A stretch of DNA of 64,000 nt, taken from assembly GCF_041928815.1 (NCBI RefSeq), contig NZ_JBHFEI010000010.1:124001-188000 (forward strand), given 5' to 3'. Source of the stretch: JBHFEI01 sp041928815 (GTDB taxonomy: Bacteria > Pseudomonadota > Alphaproteobacteria > Rhizobiales > Rhizobiaceae). Below the pieces are notes generated by a model. It did no database searches. It worked only from the letters and a program-made list of their open reading frames with translations, and was not told the origin of the DNA. Both the position numbers and the translations under genes were made by a program. This document shows, one piece after another, positions 19,262 to 27,696 of this stretch; within the stretch, counting starts at the first letter, position 1, and each line of letters opens with the position of its first letter.

Positions 19262-20011
19262 TCAGAGGCCGGAGAGGCGCGCGCGGGCGGTCTCGAGGTC
19301 GGCGGGCGTGTCGACGCCGAGCGGCACGGAGGCGACGATCTCGACGTCGATGCGCATGCCGGCTTCGAGCGCGCGCAGCTGTTCGAGCGATTCGCGCTTT
19401 TCCAGCGTCGACGGCGACAGCGCGACGAAGCGCTCCAGCGCCTGCCGGCGATAAGCGTAGAGGCCGATATGGTGGTAGAGCGGGCCGGCCCCGTGCGGCG
19501 CGGTCGCGCGGGTGAAATAGAGCGCGCGCAGCCGCGAGGGCGACAGCGGCGCGCCAACGACCTTGACCACGTTCGGGTTGGTCTTCTCGTGTTCGTCGGC
19601 GATCTCCACGGTCAAGGTGGCAATGTCGACCGCCGGGTCCTCAAGCGGCCGCAGTGCGGCGCGGATCGTTTCCGGCTCGACGGTCGGCAGGTCGCCCTGG
19701 ACGTTGATGACGGTCTTCGCCCTACCTTGCGGATCGACGGCGCGGAGCGCCTCGTGGATGCGGTCGGAGCCCGACTGGTGGTCGACCCGCGTCATCACCG
19801 CCTCGAAGCCGGCGGCGGTGACGACGTCGAAGACCGCCTGGTCGTCGACGGCGACGACGATGCGCCCGACATCGGCCTCGCGGGCCCGCCGCGCCACCTG
19901 AACGACCATCGGCACGCCGCAGATGTCGGCGAGCGGCTTGCCCGGCAGCCGCGTGGACGCCATGCGCGCGGGAATGAGAACGAGGGTGTCGTCGAACGTC
20001 CTGTCTGTCAT
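19262..20011 (-). CDS. kdsB: 3-deoxy-manno-octulosonate cytidylyltransferase
   Basis: KdsB activates Kdo as CMP-Kdo for lipopolysaccharide inner-core synthesis. The 249-residue protein shows LVLIPARMASTRLPGKPLADI, DHQSGSDRIHEAL, the NVQGD nucleotide-binding motif and HIGLYAYRRQALERF. ATG at 20011 was chosen because MTDRTFDDTLVLIPAR is the typical N-terminus; upstream in-frame sequence is non-homologous. It is upstream of pheA and divergent from the cytochrome c gene. Confidence 0.96.
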   Translation of the reverse strand: MTDRTFDDTLVLIPARMASTRLPGKPLADICGVPMVVQVARRAREADVGRIVVAVDDQAVFDVVTAAGFEAVMTRVDHQSGSDRIHEALRAVDPQGRAKTVINVQGDLPTVEPETIRAALRPLEDPAVDIATLTVEIADEHEKTNPNVVKVVGAPLSPSRLRALYFTRATAPHGAGPLYHHIGLYAYRRQALERFVALSPSTLEKRESLEQLRALEAGMRIDVEIVASVPLGVDTPADLETARARLSGL

Positions 20012-20169
20012 ATTCAGGCCTTCAAAACCGGGAAGATCAGTGGCAAATAGTCTCAGTCGGCGCGCGACAAGCCGGTTGCAACGCGCTGTCAAAAGACATA
20101 GGTTCCGGCCAAATTCAAGATGGTCCGGATTTTCGGTACGCGCGGGATTCCAACGGGGAGCGATTGCAG

Positions 20170-20784
20170 ATGAATTCACATGTGAACATGGGCGTGGGCG
20201 CGTTCCTCGGCACGGTCTTTGTTTTGATGTCGGTTTCGATCGCTTCCGAAGGCATCTTCCACGCCGCCGCCCCCGAGAAGGAAGGCTTCGCCATCATCGC
20301 CGAGGAGAGCACCTCCGAAGCGGCCGCGAGCGGCGAGCCGGCCGAAGTCGACATCAAGCCGCTGCTGGCCTCCGCCGATGCCAGCGCCGGCGAGACCGTG
20401 TTCAAGAAGTGCGCCGCCTGTCACACCGTCGACAAGGGAGGGGCCAACAAGGTCGGCCCCAATCTCTGGGGCGTCGTCAACCGGCCGATCGCCTCGCATG
20501 AGGGCTTCAGCTATTCGGCCGGCATGAAGACCTTTTCGGAAGGTGGCAAGGTCGTCTGGGACTTCGATCACCTGAGCTATTTCATCGAGGCGCCGAAGAA
20601 GCACGTTCCCGGCACCGCCATGGGTTTTGCCGGCGTCAAGAAGCCGGACGAGCGCGCCAACCTGATCGTCTACCTGCACAACCAGGCCGATTCGCCGGCG
20701 CCGCTGCCGGCGGCGGGTCCCGCGGCCGAAGGGGCTGCGCCGGCGGACGGTGCGGCTCCGGCCGAGACGCCGGCGGCGCAGTAA
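20170..20784 (+). CDS. Membrane-anchored cytochrome c (CycM-like)
   Basis: This 204-residue protein has an uncleaved N-terminal anchor (about 8-30), a flexible acidic linker, a class I cytochrome c domain with CAACH (C81, C84, H85), VGPNLWGVVNRPIA and a candidate Met ligand in GTAMGFAG, and an Ala/Pro/Gly-rich tail. The layout matches rhizobial CycM-type electron carriers of the bc1-oxidase branch on the periplasmic face. ATG at 20170 follows a GGGGAG site; a TTG two codons earlier is less likely. Confidence 0.92.
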   Translation: MNSHVNMGVGAFLGTVFVLMSVSIASEGIFHAAAPEKEGFAIIAEESTSEAAASGEPAEVDIKPLLASADASAGETVFKKCAACHTVDKGGANKVGPNLWGVVNRPIASHEGFSYSAGMKTFSEGGKVVWDFDHLSYFIEAPKKHVPGTAMGFAGVKKPDERANLIVYLHNQADSPAPLPAAGPAAEGAAPADGAAPAETPAAQ

Positions 20785-20817
20785 GACGAAAGGCGCTCCA
20801 TCCCCGCAAAGACATCG

Positions 20818-20843
20818 ATGCCCGGCCCCGCGCCGGGCATTTC
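20818..20843 (+). terminator. Intrinsic terminator after the cytochrome c gene
   Basis: ATGCCCGG (20818-20825) and CCGGGCAT (20833-20840) form an 8-bp stem with a 7-nt loop, followed by TTTCTATAT. It lies 34 nt past the cytochrome stop and just before the convergent AEC transporter stop. Confidence 0.65.
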
Positions 20844-21787
20844 TATATCAGGAGAAAGGCCCAGGCCGAGACGCTGACGACGCCGATCGCCGTCGTCAGC
20901 GTGATCGTCGAGGAGGCGAGCGCCTGGCCGGTGTTGAAATGGTTGGCGATCAGCCAGGCATTGACGCCGGTCGGCACGGAGGCCGTCAGCACGAGCGCGG
21001 TGGTCCAGGTCTGATTGAGCCCGAGAAGCAGGCAGAGGCCGTAGACCACAGCCGGCATCACGACGAGCTTCAGCGTGCTGGTCGTTGCCGCAAGCCCCAG
21101 ATTTCCCGAGATGCCGTATTTCTGCAGCGCCATGCCGATCGAAACCAGCGCGGCCGGCGCGGCGGTGGCGGCGAGCTGGTCGATGACGGCCATGGCGGGG
21201 CCGGGCACGGTCATGCCGGTCAGCCGCCAGAGCGCGCCCAGCGCCAGGCCGATCACCAGGGGATTGCGGATCAGGTTCAGGAACACGTCGCGCATGAGAG
21301 CAAGCGCCGGCCGGGGCGGCCGCTCTCCGATGCGCCGCTCCGCGCCTTCCATCATCAGCGTGCCGGCGATCATCATCACCGGAAGGTGCACGGACAGCAG
21401 GATCGAGATCGCGACGATGCCGTCGGGGCCGGTGATCATCGTGACGAGCGGCAGGCCGATGAAGACGGTGTTGGCGAAGCCGGCGGAAACGCCGGCGAGC
21501 ACGCCGATGCGCGCGTCGCGGCCGAAAAGCCGGGTCGCCGCCAGATGGGCGAGCGTCCAGGCGACGGCGACGCCGGAAAAATAGGCGACCCAGAGCGTCC
21601 AGGGCGACCCCTCGCGCATGTCCGCCCCGGCAATGGTGCGGAAGAGCGTCACCGGCACCGCGACGCGGAAGACGAATTCGGCGAGCGCGTCGCCGACGCC
21701 GGGTTTCAGATAACGGAAGCGCACCAGCAGCCAGCCGGTCAGGATCAGCACGAAGATCGGCAATACGTTGAAGAAGACGGTCGACAT
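20843..21787 (-). CDS. AEC (auxin efflux carrier) family transporter
   Basis: A 314-residue inner-membrane protein with about ten hydrophobic helices and an inverted-repeat layout. Signature segments are AGVSAGFANTVFIGLPLV in the first half and VLTASVPTGVNAWLIANHFN in the second, the discontinuous helices of the AEC family. Members export auxin-like compounds or dicarboxylates; the substrate here is unknown. ATG at 21787 (MSTVFFNVLPIFVLILTG) begins directly with helix 1, and upstream in-frame ATGs would add a non-membrane extension. Confidence 0.9.
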   Translation of the reverse strand: MSTVFFNVLPIFVLILTGWLLVRFRYLKPGVGDALAEFVFRVAVPVTLFRTIAGADMREGSPWTLWVAYFSGVAVAWTLAHLAATRLFGRDARIGVLAGVSAGFANTVFIGLPLVTMITGPDGIVAISILLSVHLPVMMIAGTLMMEGAERRIGERPPRPALALMRDVFLNLIRNPLVIGLALGALWRLTGMTVPGPAMAVIDQLAATAAPAALVSIGMALQKYGISGNLGLAATTSTLKLVVMPAVVYGLCLLLGLNQTWTTALVLTASVPTGVNAWLIANHFNTGQALASSTITLTTAIGVVSVSAWAFLLI

Positions 21788-22011
21788 CAGGCCCCTTGCC
21801 CCCGTTCGGCAGCACCCCCCGCATAGACTCCCTTGTACGGACATTTCAAGGAAAAGCCGCCCCGCCCGCCGGAACATTCGCCGGCGCGATGCGTTCGCCT
21901 CACGGATCCGCGCCCGCACGCGTCCGCTCTGGACGAGGATGCCCGGACCGGCGGGGGCGCGCGCGACAGCAACGCCTTCAATCCCCCCGGGATCGTCGGC
22001 AGGAGGATGGC

Positions 22012-22281
22012 ATGCAGGACAATCGAGACCTTTATGCGCATCGCGACGACCATCCCCATCTCAAAGGCGACGACCTGGCCGCGAAGGTGGCGCGGGCGAT
22101 CCGCTACACGGCGCTCATCGACACCAGCGACATCGTCGTCTCGGCGATCGGACGCATGGTCGTGATCGACGGCCATGTCGGCGGCGAGCAGGACATCGCC
22201 TGCGCCGGCGAGGCAGCGGCCTGCGTCATCGGCGTCGGCAGCGTGCTCAACCGGCTGACGGTCCGCAACCGCCCCTCCTGA
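22012..22281 (+). CDS. BON-domain protein
   Basis: An 89-residue soluble protein with a single BON-like fold: helix LAAKVARAIRYTALIDTSDIVVSAIG, then VVIDGHVGGEQDIACAGEAA and VIGVGSVLNRLTVR. BON domains bind phospholipids or are found in envelope and osmotic-stress proteins, but this copy has no signal peptide. A strong AGGAGG site precedes the ATG. It is oriented away from the AEC gene. Confidence 0.78.
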   Translation: MQDNRDLYAHRDDHPHLKGDDLAAKVARAIRYTALIDTSDIVVSAIGRMVVIDGHVGGEQDIACAGEAAACVIGVGSVLNRLTVRNRPS

Positions 22282-22374
22282 GACTGCCGCTCCCGCGGCT
22301 GTCGCGTATCCCCGCCTCAACCTTTCCGAAACCCCGCCGGGCCATACTGGCGCCCGACAACGGAGCGCGAGGCG

Positions 22375-23160
22375 ATGGCGGGAAAGAAACGGAAGACGCG
22401 CGGCGGGCGTCGCGCGGCGCCGCGCAAGGTGGCGAGGCGCAGCAGCGGCATGGCGGGCTGGATCGTCGTCGCGCTTCTCGGCCTCGGCGGATACGTCGCC
22501 TATCACGAGGGTGGTGCCGAGCGGGCGGCCGTCCTCGTCACCCGGCTCGATCTCTCCCGGCCGGCCGGGCTTGCCGCACCGTCGCCCGAGGACGACCGGT
22601 CGCGCGCGGCGCCGATGCCCGACACCGTCGCCTTTCCGACGGCCGCGATCCGGCCGGAAAAGGCGGTGCCCATGCCCGGCGACAGGCCCGCCGTCCCCTC
22701 CGATACCCCGATGCCCGGCGCCCTTCAGGGCATGCCCCTCCAAGCCTCCGTGCCGCCCGTCGCCCGGCAGGGCGCCGGCGACACCTGGTACTACTGCGCC
22801 CTGCGCAGGGATCACTGCGTCATCGACGGCGACACGTTCATCCTCGGCGGCGAGACGGTCCGCATCGCCGATATCGATGCGCCGGAAACGAAACAGGCGA
22901 AATGCGAGAGCGAGCGGATCCGCGGCAGTGCGGCGCGCGAGCGCCTGCGCGAGCTTCTCAATGCCGGTCCCGTGACGCTCCGGCCCCTTGCCGGGCGCGA
23001 CGAGGACAAATACGGCCGCAAGCTGCGCATCGTGCTGCGCAACGACCGCTCGCTCGGCGAACAGCTCGTCGCGGAAGGGCTCGCGCGGCGCTGGACCGGC
23101 GCCCGCCAGCCCTGGTGCGGAGGCGTCGCCGATCGGCCGGCGGCGGCTCCCGCCGGCTGA
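22375..23160 (+). CDS. Membrane-anchored thermonuclease (SNase-like) family protein
   Basis: A basic N-terminus (KKRKTRGGRRAAPRK) precedes one transmembrane helix (about 26-43), a Pro-rich linker to about 130, and an SNase-like domain with CVIDGDTF, VRIADIDAPET and GRKLRIVL. Cys residues (YYC, DHC, AKC, PWC) suggest disulfides in an exported domain. Catalytic residues of staphylococcal nuclease (Arg/Asp/Glu) have plausible equivalents: DGDT, DAPET and DKYGR. It probably faces the periplasm and degrades nucleic acid, although rhizobial members are uncharacterised. Confidence 0.85.
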   Translation: MAGKKRKTRGGRRAAPRKVARRSSGMAGWIVVALLGLGGYVAYHEGGAERAAVLVTRLDLSRPAGLAAPSPEDDRSRAAPMPDTVAFPTAAIRPEKAVPMPGDRPAVPSDTPMPGALQGMPLQASVPPVARQGAGDTWYYCALRRDHCVIDGDTFILGGETVRIADIDAPETKQAKCESERIRGSAARERLRELLNAGPVTLRPLAGRDEDKYGRKLRIVLRNDRSLGEQLVAEGLARRWTGARQPWCGGVADRPAAAPAG

Positions 23161-23170
23161 TCGGCGGATA

Positions 23171-24157
23171 TCACGCGGCGCCGCGCGGCGCGCGTGCCAT
23201 CCGCCTTGCATAGGCGATCGCCGAGAGCGTGTTGACATGATTGGCCCTGCCCGTGCCGGCAATGTCGAAGGCGGTGCCGTGGTCGACCGAGACGCGGTCG
23301 ATCGGCAGGCCGAGGGAAACGTTGACCGCCGTCTCGAAGGCGACGAGCTTGATCGGGATATGGCCCTGGTCGTGATACTGCGCGATGACCAGATCGAAGG
23401 CCCCGCCATAGGCGCGGGCATAGACCGTATCGGCCGGGATCGGTCCGACGACGTCGATGCCGCGCGCGCGGGCAAGCGCCACCGCCGGGGCGAGGAAGCG
23501 TTCATCCTCGTCGCCGAACAGGCCGTTCTCTCCGCAATGGGGATTGATGCCGGCAACGGCGATGCGCGGCGTCTGCCCCAGCCTCAGGAAGTGGCGCTGC
23601 CCTGCCTCGATCGTCGCCAGCACCCGCTCCACCGTCGCCCGGTCGATGGCGGTGCGCAACGAAACATGGGTCGAGACATGCAGCGTGTTCAGCCGCTCCG
23701 AGGCGAGCAGCATGAACGAACTCTTCGAGCCCGTCAGATGGGCGAGCAGCCCGGTATGTCCGTCGAAATGGTGGCCGGCGCGGTTCATCGCCTCCTTGTT
23801 GATCGGCGCGGTGACGATGACGTCGGCTCTTCCCGTCATGGCGCGTTCGACGGCGCGGGTGATGTAGCGCACCGAGGCATCGCCCGAAACGGCGCTCACC
23901 GTGCCGATTGCGGGCAGGTCGCCGTCGATCGGCACCTCGTCGACGCGGATGAGGGCCGGGTCTCCCTCTTCGGCCGCGCCGAAGGCGAGACCTGCGCCGG
24001 TGATCGCGTTGGCGCGCTTAAGCGCCGCCCGGCTGCCGACGACGACGAAATCGCGCCGTTCCTCGACGGGCAGCGTCGCCAGCGCCTTGACGATCACCTC
24101 CGGCCCGACGCCCGAGGGATCGCCGAGCGTGATCGCGACCTGCGGGTTTCTCTGCAT
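23171..24157 (-). CDS. PdxA2-type 4-phospho-D-threonate/erythronate dehydrogenase
   Basis: The 328-residue protein is a PdxA-fold NAD enzyme: ITLGDPSGVGPEVI at the N-terminus, TAPINKEA (Lys121), GHTGLLAHLTGS and QYHDQGHIPIKLVAF metal/substrate motifs. In the PdxA2 branch the enzyme oxidises and decarboxylates 4-phospho-D-threonate (or erythronate) to dihydroxyacetone phosphate, working with a DUF1537 kinase. Here it follows an iron alcohol dehydrogenase, and a DUF1537 kinase is encoded in the same island, so catabolism rather than vitamin B6 synthesis is inferred. The choice of C4 epimer cannot be read directly. Confidence 0.88.
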   Translation of the reverse strand: MQRNPQVAITLGDPSGVGPEVIVKALATLPVEERRDFVVVGSRAALKRANAITGAGLAFGAAEEGDPALIRVDEVPIDGDLPAIGTVSAVSGDASVRYITRAVERAMTGRADVIVTAPINKEAMNRAGHHFDGHTGLLAHLTGSKSSFMLLASERLNTLHVSTHVSLRTAIDRATVERVLATIEAGQRHFLRLGQTPRIAVAGINPHCGENGLFGDEDERFLAPAVALARARGIDVVGPIPADTVYARAYGGAFDLVIAQYHDQGHIPIKLVAFETAVNVSLGLPIDRVSVDHGTAFDIAGTGRANHVNTLSAIAYARRMARAPRGAA

Positions 24158-24173
24158 GACGGTCTCCTGGGCC

Positions 24174-25307
24174 TCAATAGGCGGCTTCGTAGATGGTGCG
24201 GATGTCGTTTCGCGACAGGTCGCGCGGATTGTTGTCGAGCAGCCGTCGGATGGCGAATGCGTCGTCGGCCATCCGGTCGAGATCGCTCTGCGGCACGCCG
24301 AGGCCGGACAGCGTCATCTCGATGCCGAGCGCGGCGCAGAAGCCATGGGCCGCCTTGAACACCGCCTCCGGTTCCGGGCGCGCCGAAAGGCCGAGCGCGG
24401 ACAGCACGGCTCGCGTCTTCTCGACGACGGCCGGCGTGTTGAAGGCCAGCACATGCGGAAAGATCAGCGCATTCGCGGCACCATGGGCGACATGCCAGCG
24501 CGTGCCGAGCGGATAGGCGAGCGCATGCCCGCCCGCCGTGTTCACCGGGCCGAGGCAGATGCCGCCGTAGAAGGAGGCAAGCGACAGTCCGGCCCGCGCC
24601 TCCGCGTCGCTTCCGTCGGCCACGGCCCGGGCGAGATATCGCCCGACGAGGCGCACGCCCTCGATCGCATACATGTCGATCAGCGGATGGGCCCGGCGGT
24701 TGGTGTAGGCCTCGACGCAATGGGCCATGGCGTCGACCCCGGTCGCGGCCGTCGTCGACGGCGGCACGCTGATGGTGAGCGCCGGATCGATGATGGCGAT
24801 GTCGGCCAGCATCAGCGGGCTCTCGACGGCAAGCTTCGCCTGCGTCGCCGGATCGGTGACCAGCGCGCGGATGCCGGCCTCGCTGCCAGTGCCGGCCGTG
24901 GTCGGCACCTGGGCCAGGCCCGTGCGGCGCGGCCCCTTGACGCGGTTGGGCCCGACGACCTCGGCGAGCGTCTGCTCCGTGCCGGTCAGCACGGCGGCGA
25001 GCTTGGCGAGGTCCATGGCGCTGCCGCCGCCGAAGCCGACGACAAGGTCGGGGCGTGCGGCCGCGGCGGCGGCGAGCACGGCGTCGAGATTGGCCGCGTC
25101 CGGTTCCGGCCGCACGCCGGAAAACACGGTGACGTCGCCGTCGAGGCCGAGGCAGTCGGCACGGCCCGCATTGAACGCGTCGGCGACGACTAAGGGGCGC
25201 CGATAGCCCATGGCCGAGGCCCAGGCGGAAAGCCGCGATGCCGACCCGGCGCCGAATTCGATCGTGCTCGGACGAAGAAGGGTGATCGGCGTGTCGAGGA
25301 GTGCCAT
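24174..25307 (-). CDS. Iron-containing alcohol dehydrogenase
   Basis: A 377-residue group III alcohol dehydrogenase. The NAD-binding loop is FGGGSAMD (92-99), followed by PTTAGTGSEAG; metal ligands match the family pattern at Asp192, His196, His261 and His275. These enzymes interconvert small alcohols and aldehydes, including semialdehydes, or reduce maleylacetate. The gene precedes pdxA2 by 16 nt and has its own candidate promoter. In the island it would suit reduction of a C4 aldehyde acid to threonate, which is an inference from neighbours. Confidence 0.9.
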   Translation of the reverse strand: MALLDTPITLLRPSTIEFGAGSASRLSAWASAMGYRRPLVVADAFNAGRADCLGLDGDVTVFSGVRPEPDAANLDAVLAAAAAARPDLVVGFGGGSAMDLAKLAAVLTGTEQTLAEVVGPNRVKGPRRTGLAQVPTTAGTGSEAGIRALVTDPATQAKLAVESPLMLADIAIIDPALTISVPPSTTAATGVDAMAHCVEAYTNRRAHPLIDMYAIEGVRLVGRYLARAVADGSDAEARAGLSLASFYGGICLGPVNTAGGHALAYPLGTRWHVAHGAANALIFPHVLAFNTPAVVEKTRAVLSALGLSARPEPEAVFKAAHGFCAALGIEMTLSGLGVPQSDLDRMADDAFAIRRLLDNNPRDLSRNDIRTIYEAAY

Positions 25308-25350
25308 CGCGGCTGCCTTTCCCGTTGCGGGGACGATATGATGTAAAGTT

Positions 25351-25378
25351 GTTATATGACGTGTCGGGTAAATTACAA
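25351..25378 (-). promoter_or_regulatory. Candidate promoter for the Fe-ADH and pdxA2 transcript
   Basis: On the minus strand TTGTAA (25378-25373) and TATAAC (25356-25351) are separated by 16 bases, in an AT-rich patch 44 nt upstream of the dehydrogenase ATG. The rest of the 243-bp gap to the BNR gene shows no gene. This suggests two leftward transcripts rather than one. Confidence 0.5.
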
Positions 25379-25550
25379 GAAGAAGATCCGGAGATGGAAC
25401 ATGTGCCTTGAACGAGACCGGACTATCCCTCTAATATTCTGTTATCATTGAAGGAACACCAAGTCGCGGCGTCTTGGGAGCCGAGAGTGGCGACCCCGCC
25501 ATGACGTCGCGAAAATTGTAAATTCGGTTGCCCTCCTGGGGCCGCTTGTC

Positions 25551-26729
25551 TCAATCGGGCGACGCGAGGCGGACATGCTTGATCGCGCGGCGATAATAGG
25601 TGTAGGCGATGTGAAGCGCCCCGTCCGGCCCTTCGACGATCGAGGGATAGGAATATTCGCGATTGCGGGCATCCTGCGAATTGTTGGTCAGGCAATAGCC
25701 GTCGCCGGTGTCGAGGTCGCGGTGGTGAAGGATCCGGCTGCTCGAGGGATCGAGGATCGTCAGGCGGAGCGGCGCCCGCGGCACGCCCCAGATCGCGGCA
25801 CGGGCCGAGGCTGGCGCGGGTGTCGTATCGTCGTCGCCGTCGATCTCGTCGTAGAGCGACAGGCGGCGGTCGGACGACATGGCGGCGTTGACCGGATTGT
25901 GCACCATCGCGATCCGCCCGTCGCCGAGCCGGATCGCCTGGATCGAGGAATTGTTGTTCGGCAGCACCGTCGGCTCCGGCGCGCTCCAGGTCATGCCGTC
26001 GTCCGCCGAGACGCTGCGCAGCACCTGTTCGGCGAAGCGGTTGCGAAAGAAGGCGAGGGGGCGGCCGCCCGCGCCCGGCACGATGTTCATGTGCACCGCG
26101 CCGAGGCTGTCCGGCACGTCGTGAAGGGTGAAACGCGCGCCGTCATCGGTGGAGACGAGGACGCCGGCCGTGTCGATGTTGCCGGACCAGCGGCGCCCCG
26201 GCTCGCTGACGCAGCGGAACACCGGCAGAAGCCAGGTTCCGTCCGCCGCGAAGACCGGCGGCTGGCGCACGAAGGTTCCCGGACGGTCGGTAAGGGTCTC
26301 GACCGGACCGAAGCTCAGGCCGCCGTCCTCTGACACGCGCCTGCGGATGATCGCGCCGTCCTGATCGCCGGCGGTCTGCGCGGTGAAGACGAGCCAGACC
26401 GTTCCCCGGGGCGTGGTGAACAGCACCGGATTCTGCTCGGATCGCGCCGGATCGTCGCTGAGTCGCTCGGGGGCCGACCATGTGTCCGCGCCGGGGGCGA
26501 GCCGCGACATGTAAATCGAGATGTCGCTCATGCCTTCCATCGTGCCGGCGAACCAGACGCAGGCAAGCGTGCCGTCCGGCAGGACATGCAGGTTTGCGGC
26601 ATGGTTCTGGACGCAAGGGGAGGGCAGGAACGCCTCGTGGCACCCGCCCGTCTGTGGATGGGCCGTCATCCGTCCCGTCATGCGCGCCGGAATCTCCGCC
26701 GGATCCAGTCCCGTGCTTGCCTCGGTCAT
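25551..26729 (-). CDS. BNR/Asp-box (sialidase-fold) protein, cytoplasmic
   Basis: The 392-residue protein is a predicted beta-propeller with three clear Asp boxes, SEDGGLSF (133-140), STDDGARF (193-200) and SADDGMTW (241-248), and the BNR_2 pattern PDGTLACVWFAG near the start. Sialidase-fold enzymes of family GH33 remove sialic acid, Kdn or 3-deoxy-ulosonic residues. No signal peptide is visible, so a role on an imported glycoside is more likely than secretion. ATG at 26729 is preferred over one 14 codons upstream, which overlaps the aldolase end. The usual catalytic Arg triad and Tyr/Glu cannot be confirmed by eye. Confidence 0.82.
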   Translation of the reverse strand: MTEASTGLDPAEIPARMTGRMTAHPQTGGCHEAFLPSPCVQNHAANLHVLPDGTLACVWFAGTMEGMSDISIYMSRLAPGADTWSAPERLSDDPARSEQNPVLFTTPRGTVWLVFTAQTAGDQDGAIIRRRVSEDGGLSFGPVETLTDRPGTFVRQPPVFAADGTWLLPVFRCVSEPGRRWSGNIDTAGVLVSTDDGARFTLHDVPDSLGAVHMNIVPGAGGRPLAFFRNRFAEQVLRSVSADDGMTWSAPEPTVLPNNNSSIQAIRLGDGRIAMVHNPVNAAMSSDRRLSLYDEIDGDDDTTPAPASARAAIWGVPRAPLRLTILDPSSSRILHHRDLDTGDGYCLTNNSQDARNREYSYPSIVEGPDGALHIAYTYYRRAIKHVRLASPD

Positions 26730-26754
26730 CGTGCTTTTCCCCTGTCTCGCCGGT

Positions 26755-27696
26755 TCAGCCGAGGGCGGCATATTGCGCCGCGAGCGTCGCGCGCTCGTCC
26801 GCGCCGAGCGGCAGGAGCGGCGGCCGCGTCCGCGTCCAGCCGCCGTCGCCGGTCTTCAGGCCGATCATCGCCTTGATCGTCGGGATCTGAACATAGGAAT
26901 TGGACAATGCCCGATAGGCCTGGATGCGCGCCTGGGCCGCCTCCACGTCGAAGGCCCGGGCAGGATCGCCCGCGTGGTCGAAGACGGTGCGCAGCGCCCC
27001 GCCGACGATGTTCGATGTCGCGGTGATGCAGCCGGCACCCCCGGCGCGCAGGAGCGGCAGCATCAGCGGGTCGGCGCCCGCAAGGACGGAAAAACCCGGA
27101 AAGCCGGCGACCAGTGCTTCCATGTTCTTGAAATCGCCCGAGGAGTCCTTGATGCCGACGACGGTGTCGGGAAAGGCGGCGATCAGCCGTGCGACGAGCG
27201 CCGGCGACAGCGCGATCCCCGAGACCTGCGGAATATGGTAGAGGACGATCTCGAGCCTGCTGTCGGCGATGCGCTCGATCACCTCCGCATAGGCGCGGAA
27301 CAGCCCCTCGTCGGACACGCCCTTGTAGTAGAAGGGCGGCAGCATCACCACGCGGGTCACGCCGTTGGTGAGCGCATGACGCGTGAGGTCGACGGTCTCG
27401 GGAATGGCCGTGACGCCGGTGCCGGGCAGCAGGCGCTCCGGCGCGATGCCGGCGGCGAGCACGCCTTCGAGAAGGGCCCGCCGCTCCGCGCTCGAAAACG
27501 AGTTGGCCTCGCCGGTCGTGCCGAGCAGCGCGATGCCGTGGCAGCCCTCGTCGAGGAGTTGCCGGCAATGGGCGGTAAACAGCCCGAGATCGGGCGTCAG
27601 ATCGGCATTGAGCGCGGTCGCTGCCGCGCAATAGACGCCGGCAATCCTGTGATCGGGCCTGTGATCGGGCCTGTGATCGTGCTTTTGATCGGGCAT
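26755..27696 (-). CDS. DapA/NanA-family class I aldolase
   Basis: A 313-residue TIM-barrel enzyme of the dihydrodipicolinate synthase/N-acetylneuraminate lyase superfamily. Catalytic residues are visible: the TT pair in LLGTTGEAN (60-61), Tyr153 in VLYHIP, and Schiff-base Lys183 in GIKDSSGDF. Members cleave or form a C-C bond next to a pyruvate-derived enamine, typically on 2-keto-3-deoxy sugar acids. Its place beside the BNR gene and in a catabolic island argues for an aldolase rather than lysine synthesis. The N-terminus carries an unusual HDHRPDHRPDHR run encoded by a 12-bp tandem repeat. Confidence 0.9.
   Translation of the reverse strand: MPDQKHDHRPDHRPDHRIAGVYCAAATALNADLTPDLGLFTAHCRQLLDEGCHGIALLGTTGEANSFSSAERRALLEGVLAAGIAPERLLPGTGVTAIPETVDLTRHALTNGVTRVVMLPPFYYKGVSDEGLFRAYAEVIERIADSRLEIVLYHIPQVSGIALSPALVARLIAAFPDTVVGIKDSSGDFKNMEALVAGFPGFSVLAGADPLMLPLLRAGGAGCITATSNIVGGALRTVFDHAGDPARAFDVEAAQARIQAYRALSNSYVQIPTIKAMIGLKTGDGGWTRTRPPLLPLGADERATLAAQYAALG
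27646..27681. repeat. In-frame 12-bp tandem repeat in the aldolase N-terminus
   Basis: Three adjacent copies of CCTGTGATCGGG (27646-27657, 27658-27669, and 27670-27681 with one mismatch) encode the repeated Asp-His-Arg-Pro of the DapA-like protein. Because the unit is 12 bp, copy-number change would keep the frame and only alter the length of the His-rich leader. Confidence 0.85.

Noticed and set aside
23171..24157. PdxA for pyridoxal phosphate synthesis
   Set aside because: The neighbours are an Fe-ADH, a DUF1537 kinase and an importer, the hallmark context of catabolic PdxA2; vitamin B6 genes are not near.
25551..27696. Sialic acid utilisation operon (sialidase plus NanA)
   Set aside because: No nanK, nanE, nagB or TRAP transporter homologue is in the island, the BNR protein lacks a signal peptide, and C4-acid enzymes are present instead.
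26755..27696. Dihydrodipicolinate synthase for lysine biosynthesis
   Set aside because: Catalytic residues are shared by the superfamily; the position in a catabolic island and lack of lysine genes argue for an aldolase.
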